64,000 bases of DNA from positions 84,353 through 148,352 of the forward strand of contig CAZPOV010000007.1 in the NCBI GenBank assembly GCA_964588335.1. The letters are read 5' to 3'. The notes below the pieces were generated by a model that made no database searches, was not told the origin of the DNA, and saw only the letters and a list, made by a program, of their open reading frames with translations. Of the stretch, positions 17,630 to 26,444 are shown piece after piece (the stretch's first letter is position 1; the number at the start of each line of letters is the position of its first letter). This DNA comes from JAGQZY01 sp964588335. Its GTDB lineage: Bacteria; Bdellovibrionota; Bdellovibrionia; Bdellovibrionales; JAGQZY01. Position numbers and translations under genes: made by a program.

Positions 17630-19078
17630 ATGAAATTGAGCCGTTATAAAATTTTAGGATTCGCGTTTGCGAGTTTTTTAGTTATTGGTTTTATCTTTCA
17701 AAATTGCTCTCAGCAAGGCGCCATGGAATCTGTGGCGACCCTCAGCGATTCCTGTCCACGTTCTAAATTGGGTTTGCAAAAAACATCCACTGGAAAATCT
17801 TATTTGCAAAGTGAAGTCGCTGATGACCTGCCTATAACCTTGGTTCTTGACCCGTTTTGTTTGCAGGCTTCCGAAGAGGTGGTCAACTTTTTTGGACAAA
17901 GCATCGATTTGCCACCAGAAGGGCGCAACGATCAGAGGGTGGCGATTGGCTTGCAGCGCCCAGACAATGTGGACTCTGATCAAATCGACGCTTGGTTGCA
18001 AGCCCAGCCTTGTGCCATCGGATTGTTTGATGATTTGGGTGTCAACCAAGGGGCCTTGGATAGTGACTTAGATGCCTTTGATGATCCGGAAGTGATCAAT
18101 CAGCGTCACTTGAGTTTCGTGGAATTTTACGACAGCCTTGATTTTCAGGATCAGCTCACCGAGCCCGTTGTGGTTGCCGTGATTGATACCGGTGTCGACT
18201 ACACCCACACCGACCTGCAATCCAATATGTGGCGGGGGCCGACCGGAGAGTATGGTCATAATTTTGTCGATAACAACGCTGACCCCATGGACGAGGATGG
18301 ACACGGCACTCATATTGCTGGTTTGATTGCAGCCAAACAGAATAACAGTTTTGGAGTTATCGGTACGGCCAACGATAAGATTAAAATAATGGCTGTGAAG
18401 TCTTTGCCTTTTAAAGGGTCTGGAAAAAGCAGCGCTATATACAATGGCATCCAATATGCCGTCCAGCAGGGCGCTGATGTTATCAGTCTTAGCATCTATT
18501 CAGAAGGCTTTAACACCATGTTGGAAACGGCGATCATAGACGCGGTCAAAGCCGGTGTGGTTGTTGTTGTCGCCATTGGCAATCAGAGCTTAGAACTCAC
18601 CGCCGACAACGTGGTGGCACCGGCTTATATTGGATCTGTGCTCAATGGCGTGATTTCGGTGGCGTCTCTGGACACAACCACTGGAGCGGTGTCTTTCTTT
18701 TCAAATTTTGGCGTGTCGTTTGCGGAAATTGGCGCACCCGGGGCCGAGATCGGAGGTCGAGCCGATGGAGGTCTACTATCAACCCTGCCCGGACAGACTT
18801 GGGGACGCATGCGGGGGACGTCACAAGCCGCCCCGCTCGTCGCATCAATGGCAGCCATCACTATCAGTCATTTGCGCACTCAAAAAATTCCCTACACTCC
18901 AGCCAGCATAGAGAAAATAATTAAGACCTACGGTAGTCAAAAAACCTCTCTTATTGAAAGCCAAGTCAACGATGGGCGCAGAATGAGCTTTAAAAAAATG
19001 GCGGAGAATCTTTCAGATCCAGATGTCTTAAGAGAGATTAGCAGTGGTCGCTTTGATGAAGGCCTTTGTTCACGATAA
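17630..19078 (+). CDS. Subtilisin-like serine protease (S8), lipoprotein
   Basis: 482 aa. A hydrophobic N-terminus ends in FIFQNC, read as a non-standard lipobox of the FQNC type, giving an outer-membrane lipoprotein. The peptidase S8 triad is complete: Asp186 in VIDTGVDYTHTDL, His225 in DGHGTHIAG, and Ser398 in GTSQAAPLVA. The oxyanion asparagine region is AIGNQS. A pro-domain-like stretch of about 120 residues precedes the catalytic domain. It is expected to degrade proteins at the cell surface or in the periplasm. A stand-alone gene with about 200-bp gaps on each side. Confidence 0.93.
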   Translation: MKLSRYKILGFAFASFLVIGFIFQNCSQQGAMESVATLSDSCPRSKLGLQKTSTGKSYLQSEVADDLPITLVLDPFCLQASEEVVNFFGQSIDLPPEGRNDQRVAIGLQRPDNVDSDQIDAWLQAQPCAIGLFDDLGVNQGALDSDLDAFDDPEVINQRHLSFVEFYDSLDFQDQLTEPVVVAVIDTGVDYTHTDLQSNMWRGPTGEYGHNFVDNNADPMDEDGHGTHIAGLIAAKQNNSFGVIGTANDKIKIMAVKSLPFKGSGKSSAIYNGIQYAVQQGADVISLSIYSEGFNTMLETAIIDAVKAGVVVVVAIGNQSLELTADNVVAPAYIGSVLNGVISVASLDTTTGAVSFFSNFGVSFAEIGAPGAEIGGRADGGLLSTLPGQTWGRMRGTSQAAPLVASMAAITISHLRTQKIPYTPASIEKIIKTYGSQKTSLIESQVNDGRRMSFKKMAENLSDPDVLREISSGRFDEGLCSR

Positions 19079-19296
19079 ATTTACAGCAAATAGTATGAAA
19101 CTTGAAGTTATGATTGGATGGGAAATCCATCAAAGCTTGATCCGTGAACCTGTTTTAGTGAATCGGAGAATTAGTAGAAATTCCACAGTGTGGGGCGACT
19201 GAAAGGCATGACTGACTGTCGTTTTGATTGTTGATCACGGTCTTGATTTTTTCTGGGTTCCTTGAAATTCCTTAAGATTGAAGCGATGATTTTTGC

Positions 19297-20034
19297 ATGC
19301 GATTTTTATGTTTTATTTTTTCATTGTTGTTTGTGTGCTCAAGCTCAGCCTTTATTAATATCGAAAGTCTGCGACAAGATATTGAAAAAGGATTCAATGG
19401 ATCATCGGGCGTAACCGTTGGTGGCTCCTCGGGAAACGTTGATGTCTTTGGCTTGGGAGTGAATAGTCAGAATATTTATAAGAGTGCTCAGCGCGAGTAC
19501 ATTATGATTGGCCAATATGAGTACGGAGAGGCCAACGATTTAAAAAACAACAACAAAGGAAGTTTTCATCTTCGCTATGCCCAGGAATTCGCGCAAGGTT
19601 TGTTTTGGGAGGCGTTCACCCAAGCCGAGTTCAATGAATTTCAGGATTTGAGTTTAAGGACTTTGCTGGGTGGTGGTTTACGAATGCGTCTTATCCGAAA
19701 TGAAAAGAATAGTATATTTCTTGGTCTCGGCACCTTTTACGAAGATGAAGAGATCGACAGTGGCGTCGACCAAGCGAATTTTCGAGGCAATATTTACCTC
19801 TCTTTTCGAAGTCTTTTGGCCCAGCAGTTCGAGACGGTTCTGGTCGCCTATTATCAACCCAACTACAATTTGATCGATGACTACCGGCTGCGATTGACGG
19901 CGGGGTTTGAAAGTAAAATCAGCGAAACTCTGCAATTGGTGAATAATTTTAGTTATTCCAAAGACACGCGTCCACCGGCGGGGATTGAGCAAGAAGATTT
20001 CACTTACAGTGTGGTTTTCAACCTGAGTTACTAA
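19297..20034 (+). CDS. DUF481-type outer-membrane protein
   Basis: 245 aa with a signal peptide (MRFLCFIFSLLFVCSSSAF). The mature chain is an alternating-strand beta-barrel of the DUF481/YdiY kind ('LLGGGLRMRLI', 'FLGLGTFYEDE', 'LRLTAGFESKIS', ending VVFNLSY with a C-terminal tyrosine). The family is found in outer membranes of Gram-negative bacteria and has no assigned function; YdiY is called salt-induced in some annotations. It converges with the barrel gene at 20077-20976 across a perfect hairpin. Confidence 0.78.
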   Translation: MRFLCFIFSLLFVCSSSAFINIESLRQDIEKGFNGSSGVTVGGSSGNVDVFGLGVNSQNIYKSAQREYIMIGQYEYGEANDLKNNNKGSFHLRYAQEFAQGLFWEAFTQAEFNEFQDLSLRTLLGGGLRMRLIRNEKNSIFLGLGTFYEDEEIDSGVDQANFRGNIYLSFRSLLAQQFETVLVAYYQPNYNLIDDYRLRLTAGFESKISETLQLVNNFSYSKDTRPPAGIEQEDFTYSVVFNLSY

Positions 20035-20039
20035 GCCAA

Positions 20040-20060
20040 GATGGGTCGAGGCGACCCATC
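20040..20060. terminator. Perfect hairpin between convergent genes
   Basis: GATGGGTCG and CGACCCATC form a perfect 9-bp stem with an AGG loop, between stop codons of the genes ending at 20034 (+) and 20077 (-). There is no good T-run on either strand, so termination efficiency is uncertain; it could serve both directions. Confidence 0.6.
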
Positions 20061-20076
20061 TCCGACAAGATAATGA

Positions 20077-20976
20077 CTAGAAAGAATAACGTCCGCGCAG
20101 CTCAAGACCGGCTAAGCTGACATCTGTGGTTTGACCAATATCGTTTTTGAAGTTCATGTTGGTGATTTTAATCAATCCTTCAAGAGCGATGTTGGGTAGA
20201 ATTTGATAGTTGGCACCGCCTTGAAATCCGATGTCACTGCGTGTGTCGAACGGCGAGTTGTCCATGCTGGGAATTGAAAGATTCAGTCCAGCAAAGCCAT
20301 TGATTCGGTCAACCAGCTTGGCTTGTCCTAAAAAAGCCAGTGTCCAAAGGCTTAAGCGGGGCGAGTATCCAATAGTTCCACCCGTGGTTTCAGCACCGTT
20401 GTTTGTGTAGGTGACACGGTCGAGAGTTCGCGGTGTTTCGTATCCCAATTCGACAGCGAAGGATAAACGATCGGTGAAATCATAAAGACGTCCCTTAATT
20501 CCCATAGAAAAAGCGGTGTCGCCGTCCAGGTTTTTCTGTGAGCCATCAGCGTAAACATTGCCTTCCAGTTCTCCTGAAAAGTTATGACCGATGTAAACAG
20601 TGGTGCGATCTAAAATCTCGGACATCAGATCGGGGGAATCATAGCTGGTTTGAACTTGGCTGGTGGGAGTCCGAATCGGTTGCTCCCAAGCCGGTGTTGA
20701 ATAGGCCAACTTCATTCCAGGAGAAATCACGCCGGCTTCGCAGCCCACGGTTTTTCCAATAAGGTGGTCATTTACTTTTTCGACGATCGTGACTTCGCAG
20801 GTGCCAGTTTTACTATGAACCCTTAAAGTGGTTCCAAGAGGAACTTGGCTGGAGTCTAAAACCAGAATCGACGCTCGGTTGCGGGGAAGGTCGTACTCTT
20901 CCACCGTTAAGGCGATGTCTTTGGCCTGGGCTGATGTTGCGAAAACAAGTAGTAAAAGTAAAAGAATTTTAGGCAT
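20077..20976 (-). CDS. Outer-membrane beta-barrel protein of unknown function
   Basis: 299 aa. The signal peptide is clear (MPKILLLLLLVFATSAQA). Residues about 20-110 form a small periplasmic or flexible N-domain with two cysteines (TGTCEVT, VGCEAG). From about residue 120 the sequence is a barrel of roughly eight strands that ends in an OMP-type C-terminus (LELRGRYSF). It resembles generic OmpA-barrel/OprF-like porins of Bdellovibrio but no specific family was identified. A 40-bp gap holding a hairpin separates it from the DUF481 gene. Confidence 0.75.
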   Translation of the reverse strand: MPKILLLLLLVFATSAQAKDIALTVEEYDLPRNRASILVLDSSQVPLGTTLRVHSKTGTCEVTIVEKVNDHLIGKTVGCEAGVISPGMKLAYSTPAWEQPIRTPTSQVQTSYDSPDLMSEILDRTTVYIGHNFSGELEGNVYADGSQKNLDGDTAFSMGIKGRLYDFTDRLSFAVELGYETPRTLDRVTYTNNGAETTGGTIGYSPRLSLWTLAFLGQAKLVDRINGFAGLNLSIPSMDNSPFDTRSDIGFQGGANYQILPNIALEGLIKITNMNFKNDIGQTTDVSLAGLELRGRYSF

Positions 20977-21059
20977 TCTTCCCCCTATTAGTGTGAAGAC
21001 TAAAGTCTAGGGTGTCCGCCGGTACCGGTCAAGCCAGGCTTTTGCGAAGTTTTGAGTGC

Positions 21060-22619
21060 TTATTTATTGACCATCTGTGAGGCCATCACGTCCACCATGG
21101 CGTCAGCCACTCGCACACCGTCACAGGCGGCACTGGTGATGCCTCCGGCGTAGCCTGCGCCTTCGCCACAGGGGTAGAGGCCGGCATGGCTTGGAGACTG
21201 CAGGCTGTCGGGGTCTCGGACCACTCGCAGCGGGCAAGAGGTTCTGGATTCGATGCCATAAAGGTTGGCGTCGCTACTGATAAATCCTTGCATCTTCTTT
21301 TGGAAACGCTCAAAGGCTTCGACCAGATGCAGATAGATGGCATCTGGAAAAAGCTGATCCAAGCGGCTGCTTTGCAAACCCGAGGGTGATGAGCCTTGAA
21401 GAGAGTCGGGGGAGTTTTTGGCCAACAGAAAATCAATCATATTTTGCGCAGGTAAGCGGTGTCCGCCGTTTTGGTCCGCCACCATAGCATAGGCTTTTTC
21501 TTCTAAGGTTTTGCGGAACTTGATACCGCCGAAGAGATCCTCGCCAAACATTTTCTGATGATCAATGGAGATAACAATGGCGGCGTTGGCATACTTGGAG
21601 TTGCGGTTGAAGTTGCTCATGCCGTTGCTAACAACCGATCCCGGATCGGTTCCAGATGATAAAACATAGCCTCCTGGGCACATGCAAAAAGAGTAAACGC
21701 CGACATCCTCTTGCTTGTTGTGATAGGTGAGCTTGTAGTTGGCGGCTCCCAATTCGGGATGGTCCCAGTATTCACGGTATTGCGTTTTGTTCACCCAATT
21801 TTGTGGATGCTCCACTCGCAGTCCCATAGCAAAGGATTTGCCTTCCATTTCTACTTCGTGATCATGCAGGATTTTAAACATGTCCTCGGCCGAGTGTCCG
21901 GTGGCCAGAACCACAAATTCGGAGCGGAACTGCTGACCTTGTTCCGTCTGCAGGCCAACAATCTGATTTTTTTCAAAAAGCAGGTCAGTGACCTTGGTGT
22001 TGAAATGAATTTTACATCCCTGGTCGATCAAATGCTGACGAATTTTTGGAATCAACCGCCGAATTTTATTGGAACCAATGTGAGGGTTGGCCAAATACTC
22101 CACCTCGGGAGGTGCACCGAAATCCACCATCCGGCGCATGACGTAGGGGATATGAGGCGACTTAATCCGGGTGACCAGTTTGCCATCAGAATAAAGGCCG
22201 GCGCCGCCTTCGCCATAGCAAACGTTGTCTTCTGGGTTGAGTTCGCCGTAGCGCCAGTACTTATTGATTGCAAAAATTCGCTTTTCGCAAACCGACCCTC
22301 TTTCGAAGATGTCACAAGGGACGCCGCGCTCCGCTAGGCGAAGAGCTGCAAACAGCCCGGCCGGCCCAGTGCCCACGATCAGCGGGCGCGCCTTGGTTTG
22401 GATCGGCGGGGGCAGTTCAAAACGCTCTTCGGGTTCTTCATTTTCTTTAAAAAGTTCGAGGGTGTAGACCCAGTGGAGCTTTTGTTTAGAGCGGGCATCC
22501 ACCGATTTTTTAAGAATTCGATAATGCTCAAAATCAGGCTCTAAAAGGCGCAATTTTTCTGATAAATCTTCGTCGATTCCGACTTTTAAATCCTTGATCT
22601 GTTTAGCCATGAGATCCAT
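21060..22619 (-). CDS. FAD-dependent oxidoreductase, COG2509-like
   Basis: 519 aa when started at 22619 (MDLMAKQ); a second ATG at 22610 is possible, and the longer open frame to 22772 would overlap psd. The dinucleotide-binding motif VGTGPAGLFAALRLAERG lies near residue 80-100, and an FAD-binding C-terminal motif is PCGEGAGYAGGITSAACDG. The N-terminal 70 residues (LSEKLRLLEPDFEHYRILKKS) are the small domain typical of this group of uncharacterised flavoprotein dehydrogenases. Function and substrate are unknown. It is divergent from psd, with start sites about 60 bp apart. Confidence 0.88.
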   Translation of the reverse strand: MDLMAKQIKDLKVGIDEDLSEKLRLLEPDFEHYRILKKSVDARSKQKLHWVYTLELFKENEEPEERFELPPPIQTKARPLIVGTGPAGLFAALRLAERGVPCDIFERGSVCEKRIFAINKYWRYGELNPEDNVCYGEGGAGLYSDGKLVTRIKSPHIPYVMRRMVDFGAPPEVEYLANPHIGSNKIRRLIPKIRQHLIDQGCKIHFNTKVTDLLFEKNQIVGLQTEQGQQFRSEFVVLATGHSAEDMFKILHDHEVEMEGKSFAMGLRVEHPQNWVNKTQYREYWDHPELGAANYKLTYHNKQEDVGVYSFCMCPGGYVLSSGTDPGSVVSNGMSNFNRNSKYANAAIVISIDHQKMFGEDLFGGIKFRKTLEEKAYAMVADQNGGHRLPAQNMIDFLLAKNSPDSLQGSSPSGLQSSRLDQLFPDAIYLHLVEAFERFQKKMQGFISSDANLYGIESRTSCPLRVVRDPDSLQSPSHAGLYPCGEGAGYAGGITSAACDGVRVADAMVDVMASQMVNK

Positions 22620-22681
22620 ACTAGCGCAACTTGGTGGAAAAATATATGAAAGAGCTAATACCGAAAAAAGAGGCAGAGAAA

Positions 22682-23518
22682 ATGGCTGAGACAGTGAATA
22701 ATTTTCTTTATGACCAAGTCGTTCCCCAGTTGCCAAAAAAATGGCTGAGTCATGTGGTGGGGAAGCTGGCACATTTAAAAATCCCCCAACAAGTCAATCG
22801 GCAACTGATTCGATCGTTTGCCAACCATTACAATATTGATTTGTCGGAAATCGAAAAGCCCCTAGAAGATTACAAAACTTTGGGAGAGTTTTTTTCACGG
22901 GCTTTGAAAGCCGACGCGCGTCCGATTCAGGGTGAAGTTGTGCATCCCTGTGACAGTGTTCTTATCGAGTCGGGACGTATCCACGACGAACTTTTGATTC
23001 AAGCCAAAGGAAAATCCTACCGTCTTTCCGAGTTTCTGCCTGATAATCCGTGGGAACAGGAATTCAAAAAAGGTTCATTTTTCACTTACTATTTAGCGCC
23101 CCATAACTACCATCGCGTGCACTCGCCAGTGACGGGTGAGGTGAAGTGGACAACGGTTGTGCCCGGCGAGTTGTGGCCGGTGAACTCTTGGAGTGTTAAA
23201 AACGTCAACGATCTTTACGCCATTAACGAACGCGTGGTGACTGGAATAGAAACCGAACGTGGTAAAGTGATTTTGGTGATGGTCGGAGCCACCAATGTTG
23301 GTAGCATGTCGTTTTCTTTTGATCCCAATATTCAAACCAACAATCCCCGCAAAAAAGAAAGAGTTCATCGCGAGTACGCGCAAGGACGCCCTCTGCAAGT
23401 GGGTGATGAATTCGGGGTGTTTCATCTTGGCAGCACAGTCGTGGCGATTTACGATTCGCATTGGAATCTGGGGCATCGCCAGCGTGAAGCGGTACGTATG
23501 GGTGAAAAGCTTCTCTAA
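22682..23518 (+). CDS. psd: Phosphatidylserine decarboxylase
   Basis: About 278 aa from the ATG at 22682, chosen because the sequence from there aligns with the E. coli Psd N-terminus; an ATG at 22646 would add 12 residues. Family motifs: YKTLGEFFSRALK, VHPCDSV, YYLAPHNYHRVHSPV with the proenzyme's catalytic histidine, and FHLGSTVV, where self-cleavage at the LGST serine yields the pyruvoyl group. It converts phosphatidylserine to phosphatidylethanolamine at the inner membrane. Shares an intergenic region with the divergent flavoprotein gene; a small membrane protein gene follows 42 bp later. Confidence 0.95.
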   Translation: MAETVNNFLYDQVVPQLPKKWLSHVVGKLAHLKIPQQVNRQLIRSFANHYNIDLSEIEKPLEDYKTLGEFFSRALKADARPIQGEVVHPCDSVLIESGRIHDELLIQAKGKSYRLSEFLPDNPWEQEFKKGSFFTYYLAPHNYHRVHSPVTGEVKWTTVVPGELWPVNSWSVKNVNDLYAINERVVTGIETERGKVILVMVGATNVGSMSFSFDPNIQTNNPRKKERVHREYAQGRPLQVGDEFGVFHLGSTVVAIYDSHWNLGHRQREAVRMGEKLL

Positions 23519-23560
23519 AGACCAGTGCAGCCCTGTCGAGTTTTGGCCGATAAGGTACTT

Positions 23561-23848
23561 ATGGCGACTTTCCTTAAAAGTTATTCAAAAAATTTGCTGT
23601 GGGCTATGGGCCTGTTTGCGGTTTTCAGTGCACCAGTTGTCGTTTTCAAATCATCACCTCAATCAATAACAGTGAGTGTTTCCTATCCACGCGAGGCGCG
23701 TAGCCTGGCGTCTGTAAAGGCGAGCACGGCGAACGTGCCTCAACAGGCTTGCCAGGCGAGGCAGCAGTGGCGCTACCGATGTGATAGCGATAAGTCCAAC
23801 TGTGTGAAGGACCAGAAGGTGACTTTTTTGGAGTGCAAAAAATTATAA
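23561..23848 (+). CDS. Small membrane-anchored or secreted protein
   Basis: 95 aa from the ATG at 23561, which has AAGGT a few bases upstream. An N-terminal hydrophobic helix (LLWAMGLFAVFSAPVVVF) acts as signal or anchor. The rest is basic, with four cysteines in the last 40 residues (QQACQAR, YRCDSDKSNC, FLECKKL), suggesting a disulfide-bonded periplasmic domain. No family recognised. It follows psd on the same strand with a 42-bp gap and might be cotranscribed. Confidence 0.6.
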   Translation: MATFLKSYSKNLLWAMGLFAVFSAPVVVFKSSPQSITVSVSYPREARSLASVKASTANVPQQACQARQQWRYRCDSDKSNCVKDQKVTFLECKKL

Positions 23849-24001
23849 AGCCATTGTGGCTGCAAAGACACAGTCAAAAGCCTAGCGCAAAGTAACATAA
23901 TAGTTCGCTGTTTTTGTCGCAAAATGAATGTTTCAGACTAAGATTCAGTTAACTCGCAGGCCGGCCGCGCCGATAAGCTTTAAAAGAATGAGGAGTTACG
24001 G

Positions 24002-24226
24002 ATGAAATTTTCAATTCTACTTTCATTGGGAGCTATGGTTTTTTGTGTGCTTGGGACAGGATGCGCTTCAAGCAGTGATCGTCAACCGGCGAGCTACAGT
24101 CGCTCGGGACGGCCTTACAAAGAGCCTAAAGCCATGAATCATCGGACATTGGATACAGAGACACTCTATCAAGCCTGTCTTCGTGAACGTCCCGAAACCT
24201 CTTGCCGCAATCGATTGGGTCGATAA
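24002..24226 (+). CDS. Small lipoprotein
   Basis: 74 aa with a strong GAGGAG Shine-Dalgarno. The signal peptide ends in the lipobox LGTGC, giving a mature lipoprotein of about 53 residues starting CASSSDRQ. The mature part is basic and Arg/Ser/Pro-rich with a possible disulfide (QACLRERPETSCRN). The last segment resembles the QCLDARPDVRC stretch of the VWA lipoprotein at 32422-33633, possibly a shared short motif. No function can be assigned. A structured hairpin with T-run lies about 105 bp downstream. Confidence 0.75.
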   Translation: MKFSILLSLGAMVFCVLGTGCASSSDRQPASYSRSGRPYKEPKAMNHRTLDTETLYQACLRERPETSCRNRLGR

Positions 24227-24331
24227 TAACTCGACCAAGGACCTGAAGCTTGCCAAAAAGTGGTGATTCAAAGCATAAAAATTTGAGTCACCGGCTGATT
24301 CGACCTAGTCTTATAAGTGGGACGGGCGATG

Positions 24332-24380
24332 GGCTTTAGGATGAGGTACTGTAGCAGGAAGCTGCATCATCGCCTTTTTT
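24332..24380 (+). terminator. Branched hairpin with T6 tail before gpmA
   Basis: Stems GGC/GCC (24332-24334 with 24372-24374), GATGA/TCATC (24340-24344 with 24367-24371) and TGTAGC/GCTGCA (24350-24355 with 24361-24366) stack with two asymmetric bulges around an AGGAA loop, followed by six T. It may terminate the lipoprotein transcript or be the 3' end of a small RNA in the 230-bp gap. Confidence 0.6.
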
Positions 24381-24459
24381 CTTGAATTCTTTTCTTACTC
24401 ATTACAAAACCAGAAAAATAAGAGCAGCTGAACTTCAGTAATCAACAGAGGATCTTTGT

Positions 24460-25149
24460 ATGCAAAAGTTAGTACTGGTTCGTCATGGGCAAAGCCAATG
24501 GAATTTAGAGAACCGTTTCACAGGTTGGGTGGATGCGCCTTTAACAGAAAAAGGCAAACAAGAAGCGGCCAATGCTGGTGCACTATTAGAGCAACAAAAC
24601 TTTCAATTTCAAAAAGCCTATACCTCTTATTTGCAACGCGCGATTCACACCTTGTGGTCAATTCTTGAAGTGACCAATCAACCGTGGATTCCTGTCGATA
24701 AACACTGGCGTTTGAATGAACGTCATTACGGAGGTCTACAAGGCTTAAACAAACAGGAAACGCGCGACAAATATGGTGACGATCAAGTCTTCGAGTGGCG
24801 GCGCAGTTATGCGACTTTGCCGCCAGAGGCCAGTGGCCCTTTTCAAGACGAGCAGATCAATGATCGTCGCTACCAAGACATTCCTAAAAACGAGTTTCCG
24901 AAAGGTGAGGCGTTGAAACATTGTTTGGAGCGCGTGCAGCCTTATTGGGATCAGCATATCAAGAACGATTTAAAGTCAGGTGGTGACTTTCTTATTGCGG
25001 CCCACGGCAACAGTTTAAGAGCCTTGGTGAAACTTCTTACTGGAATGAGTGAAGATGAGATCACCAAGTTTGAATTTGCCACCGGCGTTCCTTTAATTTG
25101 TGAATTGGATACCGATTTTAAAATCAAAGAAATGAATTGGTTGAAGTGA
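24460..25149 (+). CDS. gpmA: 2,3-bisphosphoglycerate-dependent phosphoglycerate mutase
   Basis: 229 aa, the size of dPGM enzymes. The histidine phosphatase signature LVRHGQSQWN is at residues 6-15 with phospho-accepting His9. Glu87 lies in LNERHYGGLQGLNK, and the second histidine is His182 in AAHGNSLRALVK. It interconverts 2- and 3-phosphoglycerate in glycolysis and gluconeogenesis, in the cytosol. GAGGAT precedes the ATG. Apparently monocistronic, with a structured hairpin upstream. Confidence 0.95.
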   Translation: MQKLVLVRHGQSQWNLENRFTGWVDAPLTEKGKQEAANAGALLEQQNFQFQKAYTSYLQRAIHTLWSILEVTNQPWIPVDKHWRLNERHYGGLQGLNKQETRDKYGDDQVFEWRRSYATLPPEASGPFQDEQINDRRYQDIPKNEFPKGEALKHCLERVQPYWDQHIKNDLKSGGDFLIAAHGNSLRALVKLLTGMSEDEITKFEFATGVPLICELDTDFKIKEMNWLK

Positions 25150-25208
25150 TCCCAAAAACAAGACGCCTCTGTCATCGGACGTGACAACAACGTCAGTTGT
25201 TTTCTGAG

Positions 25209-25244
25209 CCCCCTTGAGTTTTAATAAAAACTCAAGACAAGGGG
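25209..25244 (+). promoter_or_regulatory. Hairpin that can pair the Shine-Dalgarno of the next gene
   Basis: CTTGAGTTTT (25213-25222) and AAAACTCAAG (25227-25236) form a perfect 10-bp stem with an AATA loop. CCCC (25209-25212) can further pair with GGGG (25241-25244), which is the presumed ribosome-binding site of the ATG at 25252. It could also be an A/T-rich terminator for gpmA. Confidence 0.5.
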
Positions 25245-25251
25245 TTTAATC

Positions 25252-26070
25252 ATGATTCAGTCATTTTTGCGAATTTTAACGATCAGTGTTTTTCTGCTGC
25301 TTACTCACTGCACCTCTATCAGCTTAAAGTTACCAGGGGCGACCATCGAATCGCCACAGGTGGCGGGCAAAGGCAAAAAAGAACTGGGACCCAGCCTTGA
25401 ACCGGCTCGAGAGATTGAGTACAGCGATGCCGTCAATTCGCGACCACCGGACCTTGATAATGCCAGAGCTTTAGGTGCAACCCACAGTCTGCTGCATCAG
25501 GCTCGTTTTGGATTGAGTGACCGCTTTGAGCTGGGCGGGCATTTAGGTATCGACACCACCAGCTCGGATCTGCAAACCACCTATATGTTGATTGGAAAGT
25601 TTCAAATTTTTGGTCCCACCAAAGGGGAGGCCAAGGCCGGAGATTCTTCGGCTGGCTTGTTTGCGCGAGTTTCCTACACCAAAGCCGATGGTTCGGGTGA
25701 TCAGTCTGTAACCTTCGGGCCCGGCGGGTTTCCTTGGTCGGCAACGGTCAGTGCGGTGGGGACAATGGCCGGTGCCAGCTTTGGTCATCAAGTTTCGGAC
25801 TCTGTACTTCTCTACTTCAGCGGCTCTTACCAGAACGTTCGCTCCTCAGTAAAAATTGACCAACAGCCGGCCGATGATCTTTCTGATCCAGGAGGGTCGT
25901 ACCGGCGCGATCGTGACGGACGCAGCTTAGCTTACGGAGCCGGTCTGCAAATTCGCTTAGGGAAGGTCTATCATTTTCACCTCAAGGCCATGCAATTCGA
26001 ATTTTATATGGATGGCATCGAGGATTACCAAGGTTTGGTGGGGGCCGGTGGATTCAATTTCTACTGGTGA
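25252..26070 (+). CDS. Outer-membrane lipoprotein with predicted beta-barrel
   Basis: 272 aa. The signal peptide ends in LLTHC, a lipobox, so the mature protein begins at Cys18. After about 45 flexible residues the chain shows alternating strands typical of a barrel (LSDRFELGGHLGIDT, SVLLYFSGSYQNV, LAYGAGLQIRLG) and closes with an aromatic residue (GGFNFYW). Probably an outer-membrane protein with a lipidated N-terminus; no specific family recognised. Its Shine-Dalgarno AAGGGG lies at the foot of a hairpin that may control translation. Confidence 0.72.
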   Translation: MIQSFLRILTISVFLLLTHCTSISLKLPGATIESPQVAGKGKKELGPSLEPAREIEYSDAVNSRPPDLDNARALGATHSLLHQARFGLSDRFELGGHLGIDTTSSDLQTTYMLIGKFQIFGPTKGEAKAGDSSAGLFARVSYTKADGSGDQSVTFGPGGFPWSATVSAVGTMAGASFGHQVSDSVLLYFSGSYQNVRSSVKIDQQPADDLSDPGGSYRRDRDGRSLAYGAGLQIRLGKVYHFHLKAMQFEFYMDGIEDYQGLVGAGGFNFYW

Positions 26071-26295
26071 TCCTTTTCAGCGGATAAAAAAACCTAACAG
26101 AGATACAGGTTGAAAACCTCAAGTAAGAAAAAAAGATCTAAAAAATCTTAGCTATTTTTTTTTGCAAAGATTTCCTTTCTGACTAAAAGATAATCAAATC
26201 TTGGTCATGGTCGGTCGAGAAACGCGACTTAGGGGCTCTTTTGCTCCGCTCATGGGCGTCTTATAAAGATCCATAATAGAACTCATAAAATCAAT

Positions 26296-26325
26296 TGTCT
26301 TACAATTTTAATCCCAATCTATTAT
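26296..26325 (+). promoter_or_regulatory. Putative promoter of the 17-codon unit
   Basis: A TATTAT box at 26320-26325 with TTGTCT about 19 bp upstream. It would place the transcript start near 26332, just before a GACTT/AAGTC hairpin (26335-26339 with 26344-26348). Spacing is longer than ideal, so confidence is low. The 260 bp before it (26071-26295) hold only an A/T-rich weak hairpin with a T9 run near 26133-26164. Confidence 0.35.
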
Positions 26326-26366
26326 CCTAAGGATGACTTTCTAAAGTCGGAAAGGAGGTGGTGCCA

Positions 26367-26420
26367 ATGTCATGTGAATTACGTAACTTAGGTGCCCTCC
26401 AGTATGGAGGAGCCAATTAA
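26367..26420 (+). CDS. 17-codon ORF with near-perfect Shine-Dalgarno
   Basis: The ORF encodes MSCELRNLGALQYGGAN and stops at TAA. AAAGGAGGTG at 26351-26360 is almost fully complementary to the 16S rRNA 3' end and sits six bases before the ATG. The peptide has no membrane helix or signal. The ORF overlaps a CCTCC/GGAGG hairpin (26396-26410) and its end lies in a second hairpin (AATTAACT/AGTTAATT, 26415-26440), followed by a strong terminator at 26445-26482. It may be a real microprotein, a leader peptide or part of a structured RNA; nothing in it is rich in one amino acid in the manner of classic attenuators. Confidence 0.5.
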   Translation: MSCELRNLGALQYGGAN

Positions 26421-26444
26421 CTAACTAAAAGGAGTTAATTACTT

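Noticed and set aside
23949..23971. GC-rich GGCCGGCC stretch before a small lipoprotein gene
   Set aside because: Single short occurrence with no repeat, pairing or gene context; treated as chance.
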